Source: Theocolax elegans (taxonomy: Eukaryota; Arthropoda; Insecta; Hymenoptera; Cerocephalidae). From it: 64,000 bases of DNA. Numbering within the stretch: the stretch's first letter is position 1; every line of letters starts with the position of its first letter. This document shows positions 32,450-45,878 of this stretch, one piece after another. The stretch spans positions 2,980,887 through 3,044,886 of the forward strand of contig CM047428.1 of the NCBI GenBank assembly GCA_026168455.1. The letters are read 5' to 3'. A program made the translations under genes and the position numbers. The notes under the pieces are model-generated. The model was not told where the DNA came from. It ran no database searches and was given only the letters and a program-made list of their open reading frames with translations.

Positions 32450-35400
32450 TAGAGAGATAGGGTGAAGAAAGTATCGTGCTTTTGGTGCATATATACATGT
32501 ATATAATACGTACTTCAACTCTTATACTCGGGTGACGTTTGCGGGTCACATTTGCATTCCTACCTTCTGACGAGTTCATTTCAGGCGAAAACATCATCGA
32601 GTGCCTCGGTTAAAAATATACAGCACTAGTCGAGTGATCCTTCTATCGCTCAGTATTTTCATTTTTTTGTTTTTAACGCGTGTCTTTTCGAACTCCAAGG
32701 TGATAAATATTGCTCACCGAAGCATACGCAAATTGATTTTGCGGATCTTGATGAATTCCGGTCGGAGCGCAATTTCAATGCATTTCCGGAATCCTCACTC
32801 GTTAGTCGTTACATACTTATCCACCTGACTTTGAACGCATACGTGTCAGTTCGATACAAGAATTCAATGTGTATCGGCTTTGATAACTTTGCCCTTTCCC
32901 TACATAGCTGATAATTAACGTATACACCATGTATATATATTATTTATTTTTTATTATTGAATGTTGCTAAAATCAAGACCTAAATATTATGTGTAACGCG
33001 GTAAAACATCCTTTAGAGGTACAATACATTTAGAACTGTTTAATTAATGAAAATTTTATGTAGAGTTTACTTAATTTTATATTTTAAGCTGTTTTTGAAA
33101 GCTTTGTAATATAATTTTATTTTACATAAAGGTGAAGGGTTATTATATAAAAATGATAAAACGAGGTTAACTATTAAGAAAGCTTATTGATTGAATCTAC
33201 ATGGAAGAAGAGCGAATCTCTTAGAGTGGCCTATTCTCCGGAAGACTTCTCACAAGTGGCTAAGTCAGGAACTGACTTTGAAGAGAGTCCTCTGTCTACG
33301 AGTCGCCTTGGGATGTAAGCAACTACAGTTCTATATATTTCAATTGTCATTGTTTTCAAGTTGGAATAGCATTATAGAGTGTATCGGTAAGATAATTTAA
33401 TAATTTGCATATAATATATTATGTCTAAAATAATATAATTGTTATTAATGTAGTATTTGTACGCCACGAATGAATTTATTTACCGCTTATCATATACTCA
33501 ATTTTTCATCACAGCTATATACGCCCACGTCATAAATAAATTTCCAGTTTGTATAAGGATTGTGTAAAGACTATATTATATAACTAGAGGGCCCAAACTA
33601 TATAAAAGCTATACGCTTTTACATTCCAAGGCACGATCGTTAAGTGTTTTAAAAAATAGGCGACTACAATATTTAGAAGTATTACTATAAAAATTAATCT
33701 TAGCCAAATGGGTAAAAAATTGACTGAATTTTTCGATGTACTTGTTTACATACATACAAGCATACACATACATTTTCAAAAACAATTAAAAGGTAAACCA
33801 AATGTTTTCTTTTGTGATAAACATTTCTTACATTTAAAATTTCTACGTAAAATCAATATTTATTTAACTAATGTCTAAAAAGCTATTTTTATTGTACATT
33901 TTAGGCTTTTCCAACTGTTTTTTTGTACTTAACTTTAAAAATATTAAGATAAACATTTTTTACATTTAAACTATTACAGTACAATTTATATTTGTCTTCA
34001 TAAAGTAAAAAAAAACGAGCTTTTTGCACTATTTTGACACTTTTATGCGTTTAACTATAGATAAATAACTTAAATAATGAAAGAGACACATCATAATATA
34101 ATACAACATAACACAAAGAATATCACAGCTATACTGACTAGTAAAATTTTCTACACTTTAGAAACATACTATAAAGATCAACAATCGATAAGATAGTAAA
34201 TTATTTGAATTTTAAAAATTGGCAATATAAATAATTGAGGAAAAAACTTTACCCAGATCAATTACTATTTTTGTTTAAACTTATGAACCAATGTAGTATA
34301 AACTGATTGTAATTTGCCAGTATCATCTTTTTTATTTACTGGATGTTTCTGTAATTTAATCTCCGAAACGTTGTGCAATTAATTACTTATATCGACTCAT
34401 TAAATAAATAGAAAAATCCTTCCAAAAGTATAATATCACGAGTGTATAAATGGAGAATAAAAAAATGTATGTTTACTTTTTAATATAACTTAATTTTTTG
34501 TTAAATTATCCGAGTGAACACATAAGAAACTTTATAATAAATGTAATATTTTCAAGTGGTGCGTCGATTTTTGACTTGTACTATTACTTTATATAAGGTT
34601 GTCCAACCGTCTATATTCAAACAATTATTCATTGTAATTATTTATACGAACAAAGAATGATCAATAAAATTGGATACTGATAAGAAATTGGGTATATTAC
34701 ACGGTATACACTCACAATTGATTTCGACATCGCAGGATTTATTTAGTGAATTTAGATTACGTAATATCGTCACAACGTAATAACGACATCACAGCTTTTA
34801 TCTTCGTAAGCACTTGTTTTATAAAAGGTGTAAGTAGTATAACATGACGATAAGAGTCTCTTGGTAAATCGACACCGTAACAAAACATAATCATACCTCA
34901 TGACCACCTCGAACGAAATGGAGATAATAAAAAAAAGAAGGAAAGGAAAGAGGGAGACTCGAGTAAAGTAGACGATGCCCGAGAGTACGCCATTGCCAAG
35001 CTGTCCCGATCATTTATTCATACAAGCGTGAAACTTTGATTCGCCTGCACCCGGCAAAAAAGGCCAATGGACGTATATAGCAGCCTTGTAAAACCCAGGT
35101 GCGCCTTTCGAGCGTTAACTTTACCTTCGGTATACACAGGTATCCTGGAACGTGAATGTGAACGTGAGAGCGAGAGGATAGCCCAAGATGAGTAAGTCGT
35201 TAGAGGGAGGGTTAGCAGGTTGGAGAGGTGTGTACAAGGCATTAATCTAGTTAGCGGCGTCGAATCTTAGGTGGGGACGTGACCAACCGGGAATAACAAG
35301 AGTGAACGAGGGAAGGTCATAATCGAGGCTATCTTCTCTATCTAGAAGAGGGCATTATCCTAATAGATCCGAAAGAGGTCCTTCGTTCATGAGAGTCGAG

Positions 35401-37130
35401 AACCTTACCTGAGGAACTTTTGTCGTATTATAGAAAATTCAAGGTTTAGTATATATATATCTTCTCTATGGCTATCACGTTTGTTACAACCATCCTACGG
35501 AACATTTGACTTTATATTATTTATAAGATTAACATCCACTTGTATACTATCTTTCCTTCAAACTTACCGAACAATTATTATTTCACCAGATCTTTTATAT
35601 CGATCAGGTTTCCCGTGTGCAAATCTCACGACTTTTATGGTAATTCGTTTATTCTTATATTCATTAGTTATAACTGATTAATATTTGCTTATTAAAATTA
35701 CCGAGAAATTCACGGTAAAACTGGGGCGAATGCGATCGTCGCTGATATTTTCATAACGATTTTCAGTAACTTTTAAGAGACACGCAGTAATAAATATTAA
35801 TGTACGACACCAGATATCACAAAAATAATATTTGTAAAGAATAATTTTAAGAGCCGTATATTAATGCTGTGTATAATTATTTTTACTGTTCTAGTTTCGG
35901 TAAATGTAAACTCTGTAAATGGTCAAGAAAACGAATTGACAAGATCGAAGATATGAAAATGAAATAAAGAACTTACTTAAAAGGGTGGCATAATTACTCA
36001 ATTTCTTTTAAATAAATCTAATAATTACCTTTCTATACTCAGTCAGGTAACCTATATCTGGTATGCCACATCCTTAAGCGACTACTTATAATCGTGTGGC
36101 CTACAATTTTAATTATATTGATAGATGCGATTGTTCTCGGTGTGTATTTAAACATTGCGCGTCTTTGTATTTAATTATTATTACGCAAATATTAAAATAT
36201 CTATATAAGTATAGTACTTAACCTAACTTCTGTTCATTGCAGAGAGCATTGTGGGAATTCGTATGAAAATCAGTAAATAATTTTCAGTACTGCGGACTCC
36301 ATGTCTCCTGTTTATCCTGATACATTGTAATATATTTATAAGAAATTTCACAATAATAATTATTGGAAAATTTTTGTTCGTGTATGTTGTGGTTATATGA
36401 AACGCGTGAGTAGGAAAATCTAAAATAAAGGTCAAGTAAAAAGAAGAGAATTTTTTTTTATTCGGTAATTAAGAATAATGGTTTATGTGTATATATAGCA
36501 TTACGAGAATGTATCTGATGCAAACTAGGTTTTACGTCCATGTCGTAGGCTTGATTTTATATCACTCGGTGGTTTTTTTTGCAACATTGATTAATGAAAA
36601 TTTATCGATCTTTCCGAGTCAAAGGAGAAAAGGAGAAAAAGATAAAGTAAACACTATACGTTTTCTTTGTATTTTACGATAATTTTTATTTAAAAATACT
36701 GGTCGAGTAACAATAAGAACGAAATATTTAAAATTTATCGATTTGATCTGAAGATCGTATTACAGGTAACGTTTGGAAAATACTTGGAAACGGTTGAATT
36801 TTTCGTGTCGTATAATAAAACCACTGAAATTTAATAGGACGATCAGGTGAAACCAATCATCAGAGTCATTGTGGGATAAGGTAGCCGGGTTCACCTGTTG
36901 AAACTCGGCCCTCTTCAATAGTAAGCTCAACTTCTCGAGACCCTTTAATTCATTATTCAATAACCCCATCGAGTTCTCGTTCCGCAGGGTCTTGAACAAA
37001 TTCAAAGCGTACCAAATAAGGCGATCGAGCAGGTGAAGTCAGACGCGAACAAAGTACGTATTTCCTCGTCTATCGCGTCGTCACTTGAAATTCAGTCCGC
37101 CTTCTTCGTGGGAGGAAAAAGACGAAACCC
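32446..37130. other. Non-coding stretch
   Basis: No gene supported. A local duplication of ACATTT-rich text occurs at about 33820-34010. GC-richer patches at 34890-35420 and 36760-37120 have only short frames without domains. At 35981-36080 a small segment is bounded by AAGGGTGGCATA and TATGCCACATCCTT, probably a degraded TIR element whose right end resembles 40018-40050. Confidence 0.4.
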
Positions 37131-37132
37131 CA

Positions 37133-37225
37133 GAGGAAGAAGAATAAGAAGAAGAGGAAGAAGCAGTAGCACCGGCACCACCAGCAATAGAAGAAGAAGA
37201 AGAAGAAGAAGAAGAGAAAGAAGGA
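37133..37225. repeat. GAA/AGA microsatellite
   Basis: Two blocks (about 37133-37166 and 37187-37225) of GAAGAA repeats separated by a short CACCAG-like insert. An open frame rich in arginine here is a by-product of the repeat. Confidence 0.85.
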
Positions 37226-37547
37226 GCTGGTAGATAGTCAAGAGGTAGAAAGAGATAGAGAGAGAGAGAGACTAAACGTCGTACATTTGGGGAATCGATT
37301 GGGCGGCGGGCGGTACAAGTAGAAATATATAGATAGGACGCGGCCAGACGGACGGAATGTCGCTTCGTCTAGCGAACTTGATATTAGCCTAGTAGCTACA
37401 CACATACGTGACTTGAAACGTCACGTCAGATATGGAAAATAATCCTGGGTACGTTCTTTAAAATTCAAGCATTGTGCTACCATCCTACACGAGGAGGAGG
37501 GAAGGCTCACTCGTGTTCCCTGAATGTAAAGCAGAAAAAGCCGAGTG

Positions 37548-37548
<1 letters not shown>

Positions 37549-37594
<46 letters not shown>
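37549..37594. repeat. CT microsatellite
   Basis: About 23 uninterrupted CT units. Frames starting around 37472-37545 with serine/leucine runs are products of this repeat. Confidence 0.95.
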
Positions 37595-37599
<5 letters not shown>

Positions 37600-39326
37600 C
37601 CTCTCTACCTCAACTTCCCTTCCTCCCCGGCAGCTCGAACTGTGTTCCGAAAGTTTCCGCGATGGTATGTACGAGCGAGCCGGCAATTACGACATTCGAC
37701 TGCCGGAATGAATTACCGTCAAATTTGACAGAGAAATAATGTGTTCCTGGTTTCTCTCGCTACCACTCGTATATATATACCAGATACGAAAGCGAAAATA
37801 TGTACGCGAGAGCTGGGGGTTCGCTAGCATTAAATTTGTGGGAAATTTTCACTGTGTTACTTCGCGTAAACGCACCGGAGAATTACGCTCCATGAACTTT
37901 ACCCAGATGGTTTATTTTATTCGGAGGATCTACTTTTTCGCGTGTGGTTTATATCTTTTCCCTCGGTTTATACTTTCGGTATTATCGAAACATCGTCTTC
38001 TTCAATTTACATTATTCTGCGTGATACATTTCAAACTCATCTATTTAATCATTTTTTCTCTTAGTTTTCGATTATTTTATGTTACACTTTTCAAATACTT
38101 TTCTTCTTGAGGTAAAGTATTAGGAAAGTTCAATTTTTAATCGTAGGTACGATTAAAACAGTTACACGATTACTATCATCTTTTCGTTTTATAATCACAC
38201 AAATAATTCAATTTTTTGATCATTCAGATTTTATAAAGAATTTATTAAATATATAATTGATACTAAAGTCCGTATTCCTGTCAATAACTTTTTATTATTC
38301 ACAGTTGTTATATATAGATATTGACAAGCTTATTTAAGCTTATTTAGTTCATGCGTTTAGTTAGATTTTTTTCCCGAGGATGGACGTATCATAATCGATG
38401 TCCGAAACGTAGAAATAAAAAAAGTTATTCATGATAGAAAACCTTTAAATCTCAATTATTTAATATACAAATAATCATTTATTCTAATTAATCATTATTA
38501 TTAATTAAGTATTATTATAAGGGGCTTCCATATTCTCCATTTTGATCATTAATTAATAAAAAAATGGTTTATCGATAATCTGATTTGTGCTAAATTTTAG
38601 ATTAAAATATTATTGTTTTTTCGAAAAAATCTTACCAAATATATCAAATTATTCCACTTTGTTGAGGTTAGGTTTACACTTTTCGTAAGGTTTTCCTCCA
38701 AAAGGCAATAACATTTAGTTTCAAATTCAGCACATAATTAGATTATTATTATGACAAACGAAGGCGCGGCTCTTCTATTATTTTTTCACATACTCTTTTA
38801 TTTACAAATTTATTACCAAAAGTCGCGTTGAACATTTGATTTAATGGGATGTGTATCCCAAAAAAACAAAAAATTAAATATTTTTTACTAAATGAAGAAT
38901 ATCGAAAAAAACGTTCTGTAACGATGTTGTGTGTTCCTTTGAAGATAATCTGTAAATTTTTTCAAAAATTTTTATTCATAAATTACCGAGGTTTTTGGGT
39001 AGCCGTTAATGATTGTTTTACAATTATATATTACAGACCAAAAATTACGTGTTATTAATTAATAATTAATTATTTCGTAAAAATATATCTGTAACGGTAT
39101 TCTATATCTGTTTTAAAGGGTATCCGTGACTTTTTTTTTAGGTTTTTCTTAAAATTAGGTTTTCAAATTTTTGGGATTTTCTCGGTCTGCAATTTGGGTA
39201 TCTCATCCCCTTAAGGATGGGTTACCGACCGAACAATAAAATGTAATTATTATATTCATTCAAAAAATATATAATTTAATGCAAAACCCGAATACAGAAC
39301 AGCACTAGATAATTAAAGAATAAATC
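37595..39326. other. Non-coding stretch
   Basis: AT-rich with no gene. At 38373-38410 the sequence CCGAGGATGGAC...GTCCGAAACGT resembles a hammerhead core with one substitution in the CUGANGA box (see findings). Confidence 0.4.
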
Positions 39327-39464
39327 ATTCTACAAAGTTTTAGGTCAGTAAGACAAAGAGACCCTACAAAATTTCTGCACCGAAAATTTACGATTTTCTG
39401 TGATTTTTCGATGCAGAAATTTGGTAGGGTCGCTTTGTCTCATTGACCTGGCACTTTGTAGAAT
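39327..39464. repeat. Long imperfect hairpin
   Basis: Arms of about 60 nt (39327-39387 and 39405-39464) pair almost throughout, for example GACCCTACAAA with TTTGGTAGGGTC, around a short AT-rich loop. It has the form of a small fold-back MITE. No target duplication was clear. Confidence 0.7.
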
Positions 39465-39560
39465 TACTTATATTTAATATTATTTTATCACATTTTAACC
39501 TCAAAATCCCACTTTCATTTCAGATTTTGAGGTTCTAATGTTATAAAATATCGTATGAAA

Positions 39561-39657
39561 CTATTGTGTAAGATGTTTTTTACCTTTCTCGATGTTCTCA
39601 TTCGCTTCGCTCGTGCGAACAACCTCGAGAAGGTAGAAAACCATCTCCCACAACAGT
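39561..39657. repeat. Second imperfect hairpin, GC-richer
   Basis: The left arm CTATTGTGTAAGATG...TTTCTCGA mirrors the right arm TCGAGAAGGTAG...CATCTCCCACAACAG. The tip includes CGCTTCGCTCGTGCGA. It lies 97 bp after the previous hairpin, and a third smaller one (39497-39540) lies between them. Confidence 0.65.
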
Positions 39658-40533
39658 GTCATAATATACTATAATTATTTAGTGTTTCTGTATTTATTAT
39701 TATTAATTAATATGCATAAAATTGCATATATTTTTAAAAATAAAAGTAATAAGTTCGGGTTTCTTTAAAATATTAAACTTAATAAACAAAACTGAATTAT
39801 TTATATAAAATAAAATGATACGAAATAGACTAAGCTTTATTAAAAAATACGGCACCGTGGCCCTGTGAATCTGCGCTCGCGCACGTACATCCGTTTCGCA
39901 CACTACGCGTCTTCAACGACGACAGCGCCGCCGCACCTTTCGGACGTGTCTTTTATTATTATATTTTTGTGAATCAACTTTATTATTCCTAAGAAATAAT
40001 TACCTTTTTTTGCTCGGTCGGTAACCTATACCGGTTATGCCATCCCCGTAATACATCTATAAAGTAAACATAGGTGATTTGTAATCATAATAATAGATCG
40101 TTTAAAAAAGTAGAAAAATTGGTTAACGAGCAAGTGAGAATATAACAGTATTGTAGAGATCTCGAGTGGTCGGTGAGAGATGATCCGTTGTTAAAGTTGT
40201 TAGATGGAGAGAAGCTCTGCAGAGTTGCGCTACTTAACTCGGACGGTCTTTAGTAGCTGCTGCATAGCGAAGTAATCTCATTGTACTCGGTAGAATATTA
40301 CTACTGTATTTAGTGGTATATAGCATCTCTACAATTCGGGATCATCTTGAAACAATGTAATGAAATCGACACCTTTAGATCTACGATCGATTGTAAATGA
40401 TATGCCTTTCTTTTTTTGCTTAAGGAGTAAATAATATTGATACAAATAATCGAAAGGAGAATCCTCTCGAAGAGCGTTTGGTTTGAGGTATGTGTATATA
40501 TACTTGTATATATAGAGAGAAAATTTTTATACG
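39658..40533. other. Non-coding stretch
   Basis: AT-rich with a GC-richer part at 39850-39950. CTCGGTCGGTAACCTATACCGG at 40013-40034 resembles 39181-39236 in reverse, suggesting a further degraded inverted-repeat element enclosing the hairpins. No gene. Confidence 0.4.
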
Positions 40534-40535
40534 TA

Positions 40536-41235
40536 CACGGAGAGAAATAATTAGTAAATATTACAAAGCAGTTTGGTAAAAATTCCTATACTCTCAAGTA
40601 ATGTGGTAACAAACTGCGAATCTCGTAATTTTTACTAGACTAAATTGTAATTTTAATTTTTTTTTTAACATCAGAAAAAAATTTTTATTTCTCCCATATT
40701 ATTTATTTTTGAGTTTAGGTATGTATATTATTCGAGTGTTATGGATATTTTAAATATTTAAATGAAATTTAATTAGTGAAAAAAATTCTGGATGTCATCG
40801 GGATCGAACCTGCGAAGTTTGGGTTGAGAATCCAAGTCCTTACCATTGCGCCACCGCGTCACTTGCATGTGTTTCATCGAATCGTCCTTTTAAAGTAAAC
40901 AAACGAACGACGCGATTCCAATAAAAATTTTAACCTAAAGATCGCAACTTATCGCTTCTTTTCGGTATCTCGTGCTGTACTGTTGTTTATAGAATTTCGT
41001 AAACAGTATAGGAAAATATCAGAGTTAATAAAATTTACAAGCTTAATTGTAAAATTTAGTACGTTAACTCCACAAATTTTACTACATTTAGAGTAAATTT
41101 TACTACATTTACTGTAAATTTTACTTAGCAGTTTGGTAATTTTTTCGGTTTTTTCGGTCTGTGACCACATTACTTGGGAGTTTAGGAATTTTTACCAAAC
41201 TGCTTTGTAATATTTACTAAATATTTCTCTCCGTG
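40536..41235. mobile_element. TA-flanked MITE with about 72-bp TIRs and an internal tRNA-like sequence
   Basis: The ends CACGGAGAGAAAT...ATTTCTCTCCGTG are flanked by TA (40534-40535 and 41236-41237). The arms remain complementary for about 72 bp with few mismatches, through CAGTTTGGTAAAAATTCCTA. The element is 700 bp with no ORF. The centre carries a tRNA-like unit on the minus strand at about 40790-40862. The TA duplication suggests mobilisation by a Tc1/mariner-type transposase. Confidence 0.85.
40790..40862 (-). pseudogene. tRNA-like sequence inside the MITE
   Basis: On the minus strand an A-box TGGCGCAATGG (40843-40853) and a B-box GGTTCGATCC (40801-40810) are correctly spaced. An anticodon-arm-like TTGGATTCTCAACCCAA would show CTC in the loop. 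No acceptor stem is evident, so it is not a working tRNA gene, but it could still attract RNA polymerase III. Confidence 0.6.
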
Positions 41236-41237
41236 TA

Positions 41238-44200
41238 TAGATATGTTGTTAAAGTTAAAAATGACACTTTTATGGTTAATTATGTGACTTTTCTCTTTGA
41301 GAGAGTAAAATATTACTTTCAAAAGTAACAGATGATGTTATTAACACGTTACCGAATGTCCCCCATACATATGGGCATCCTCCTTTAGCTGATACTTTGT
41401 TTTTTTATAGATAACAAGAAAGAAAGCGTAGTTTACATCGGCATAATAATATCCTAAACACATAAATTATGTACCTTTATGCATATCTATGTTGTTTCTT
41501 TTTGTATGTCGAGATAATTCGAGCAATAATAATAAAAAAAAATATTTCAAAACTATTTTACGTGTTAATCAAGAATTTAGAAAAAAGTTTTATTCGTTAG
41601 CTCTCGCGATTTTTCGATATTCGGATACATTTTACCAAAAATTGCAGGAAAATAGTATTAGAGGTATACAAAAATAAATTATATTAATAGCAATATAAAA
41701 TATCACTAATAATTTGTTTATGGAGAGGAATCCGTAGATTAATATTTACATATAAGACTAATTGCATTTTGATAGAATATTGATCTAGCTTATATGTCGA
41801 TAAAATACCGAACGTTGGAAATACTAAAACATAGTAACAATTATTTATTTTTTAAATGAACAATAATTTTTATCTACATTTTGAAAGTACTTATCATCGA
41901 TTTGTATTCGTGGTTTCGTATTATCCAGTTTAATTATGTAACGTCTAAGTTAAAAAAATGAAGAAAGTTTCGGAAAAAAGTAAGATTCGTTTGAGCAATG
42001 CGAACTCTGAAAAACTAACTGCAACGAAAAGTCCTTATAAATTAGCAATTTATCGATGACCATTGATCTCAACAACGAGTTAGTTATTGCACTCGGAATC
42101 CATGAAAGTTTCTGACGAGGTGGTTGCCAGGCAGTCAGCCGAATTCAGTGGAAAACTTTCAGCCTCTTGAAGAAAATGGTTAAAACTCGGAGGGCTACCA
42201 TTCCCCTCGGTTTAAAATGTTATTTCTCTTAACCGATTACCTTTCGTTTCCAGTCAGTGCGAAAAGGTGCATCGACAAAATGAGTTTGGTGTCCGAGAAC
42301 AAACTTTTATTATGCCTTTCAATATGAATTTTATTATCATTATATATTTATTGAACTATTGTTGTATTTTTTTATGTTTTTTTTTCGTTTATTGCGTTTA
42401 AGCTTTATAATAATGGCTGTTTTATGAAAAAAAAGTGATTATGTAGTGATAATATACCTGGTATAAATGGATTCCTTAAATAGAGACTTAAATAGAGATT
42501 ACAGAAAATTTTCAATAGAAATAGGTGGAAAATATTTCCGGTTTTTTCCTTGTATTGAAACGGTTTTTTTTCATGCTCTTCGTCCACGTATTCAAAAGAA
42601 ATCAGTTGTTTTGTGTCGATATTGGTAATTTATTAGGTATTTTTAATACTTCAAAAGTAAGATAATTTAGAGTTTGGAGCACCATAAACGTGTTGGAAAC
42701 TGAATGAAAATAAATGTCGACGATTATGTCCATTACATTAGGTGGACGTTCACAGTGTTGAAGCGTCTCACTTCGATTAATATAATACTTTTTTTTACCC
42801 GTTTCCTAGCAATTTGAACATTTGAAATACGTTGATTTTTACTAAGGCATTTCTAGTAGAAATCGGAAACATTTAACAACTAGTTAAACCGCAAGAAAAG
42901 TGCCTGTCGAAAGGTTATTAATTGAAAAAAATCATCGCTATATCTAATCGCACACGTTAGTATAAATGTAACTTAACAAAGAAATAAAAATAATTGAAGA
43001 TTTCCGCAGTATCGTACTGTCTATCTTAGGCCGCGTTCAATTTCATTAAATATATCTATTTGTTATACTATGTATCATATTATACCGAAAAAGTGCTTTT
43101 CTGCCATTTATCAATCGATTTTTCGAATATTTTTCAGATTCTAAGTATCTTATTAATCGATCGAAGAGGTATAACATATTTTTTTACATAAAAACGAGTT
43201 TAAAATATTTCTAATAAGTTGTGTAGATATACCTTAATTAACTAATACATGTTTATACTACCCTAGTTCAAACTTTTTTTTTCTAGTAGGGATTAGAATA
43301 GATGTCGTCGTCGAAAACTTTAATAAAATAAAACGTAATAATAATGAACTATTTGAATGCACGATACTTTACGTTGTACTAGTTTACGACTTTTTTCTGC
43401 TTTCTATTTCGGAAACAATGAAGAATACAAATAATCGAATAAAATCATTACGCAATATTACTTAGTTTTTATAAATGTACATTTTTTAGAGAATACCTTT
43501 ATAACAATTCTGAATTTAAAATAAGAAATATCGTAATAACAGAGGGTATTTTAAATCGAGATGAATAATTGAAAATTAATGGTAAAAAATGCATTTAGAG
43601 TATCCCCCGAAGGGACGAACTTAAAGATGATAGCACCAAGTACCAGTAATATGCATTTCCACGAAGAATTAGGTTAATTTATTTTAAAATTGAATTTTTA
43701 TATATTCATCATATATCGTTAGGTTTATAAAATGTACATATTATTATTATTATTTGTATTACAATTGTACGAACGATGATTTATTTGAAAAATAGACGTT
43801 CGATCTTACCAAATTCACTTACCAAAGTATAGTCGTTAATATATTTCCTATAGCAATTTTCGTATATATATCCTCTATATACCGGAAAACAATTATTTGT
43901 ACTTGAATTCGCAAATAATGGAAAATCGCATAGAAAATTCATTAGATTTTGGATACTCGGAAAATAACGATATCTCGGAAGTAAAGTAAATGAAACTCGC
44001 CGACTATATAATTAACAGCTAATGAGATGAAAATATTTACGGTGGAAAATTGAGAGAGCACACGAACTCGCGTTGCGCCAGCTATACATACATAGAGAGT
44101 ACGAGGAGGGAAGAGAGACCGTGCCCGAGTCGTCGAGCAACTACGAGTACAAGTGAGGCTTCATAAAGCACCTCTATCTAGATTGCTTCGAGTTACGGGT

Positions 44201-45534
44201 AGAAAGTATGGGCTATTAACTCGTACAATTCTGTTCCTTCCTCCCTTATCATTTCTCCCTTTTGGTCATACCTTTGGCATTCGTTGCAGTAACCCATTGG
44301 GGAAACTGAGAATTTCGGATAAAGTTGACACGTATCGCTCGAAATCTCGATGTGGTACTGGTACTGAGTCCTCGGTTTTGTTGTTGGATACTTCATCGGG
44401 ACGGCATAATTTTTCTTGATTTAAGTGTATACACTTTTTGTGTCGATTCGTCGGATTTATTTTAAAGCATCAGCTACTCAAGAGTCGAAAAATTTAATTT
44501 ACACCTTTTTGTTTTTTTAATTTGAAACTATCTTCCTTTTTAGACTTATTTGTTACAATTATATCGCTGTACAATGTTTTTGCGAAGTTTGGTGACTATA
44601 GGCAAGTGTCGTATATACCTTTAATATCGATTATTGTATTGCGTTTACGTAAACATCATTCCGCATAGGTTCTTAGAGGTATTTGCTAGCCGCAAGCGAA
44701 TTATCCGAGCGAAGGAGAGGGACACCTTCGAGCAAACAACACGAGGTAGGAAATTGACCTGTACACAAGTGGTACTCTCGTCCGATTATGAGGTTCACGA
44801 AACGTCATCGGAAACCTCGTCTTTGACCTACTGACGGGTATAGTAACGTTTCGATGTATTAGTAAATCCTGAGGTTCGCGGAACCTCGCATCTCGGTGAC
44901 TATCGGTTACCTTTTGCGGTCTACGAACTCATAGACCCGAATGATATCAGTTACTTAACAATCATTAACGCGATACTACGTTTATCTATATTCCCTTGTT
45001 TTAACCATTATCGTACAATTAATCCAATTTTACCGTCGTAAACGGTTACTCGTCGAGACGATAACAGCATCATTTTCGACTCGTGCTGATAATACTTCTT
45101 AATAAAATAATATTCTACGTGTAAATTCAACTAATCCAGATTAAAAATGCACGAACCTATAAAAATGGAAACACTCAATGTTTTTGGGATATTGCGTCGC
45201 ATAAAATCGACGACACGCAATAAAAGTAAATAAAAAAAAAAAAGAAAAAAAAAGACCGTCCTTATTATCTCCAAATCCATCAAGCAAGAGCATTCCACTC
45301 GTAAAAATGGTGGATAAATTACTCGAGACTGAAAACTCGCGTATTTTCCCTAAAACCAGTTGAATGCACCTCGCGTAATCTCGAATCTGCTTTACGTACG
45401 TGCATCTATGTATATATATACATATATCTAAAGAGAGACATAGAGAGAAGGGGGAACGTATGAGCGCAATTTCTGAAAATCGATATCGTTCCAGGTATGA
45501 GATGACTTCGGGTCTTCGATTCGCGTGTATATGT

Positions 45535-45536
<2 letters not shown>
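41238..45536. other. Non-coding stretch
   Basis: No gene supported. AT-rich, with GC-richer patches at 44040-44410 and 44690-44960 that contain only short domain-free frames. Confidence 0.4.

Positions 45537-45581
<45 letters not shown>
45537..45581. repeat. AT microsatellite
   Basis: About 22 uninterrupted AT units. Tyr/Ile-rich frames across it on both strands are artefacts. Confidence 0.95.
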
Positions 45582-45585
<4 letters not shown>

Positions 45586-45844
45586 AAACGTCGAAGGGGG
45601 GTGGGTGGTACGGTCGCGTTGTATCGGTGGCAATTTGTTGCTTGAAGAGCAGAGTCCACGTAGGTTTACGAGGGCGCGCCGGGAAGGATCTCGACTCGGT
45701 CGCGCGCCGAATAACGAGACACGGTACTCGATTCCACCGACTCGTTTCCTCTGCTTCATTTCGTCTCGGCTTTTTTCCTTTCCGTCTCCCTATACGCCGC
45801 CCCCTCCTTGTACTTCCGGTTCCCATCCTTAACTTTCTCCCCTC

Positions 45845-45878
<34 letters not shown>

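Noticed and set aside
37033..37233. Arginine-rich 66-residue frame
   Set aside because: Product of the GAA/AGA microsatellite.
45141..45832. Several 80-170-residue frames around the AT microsatellite
   Set aside because: They depend on the AT run being open in all phases.
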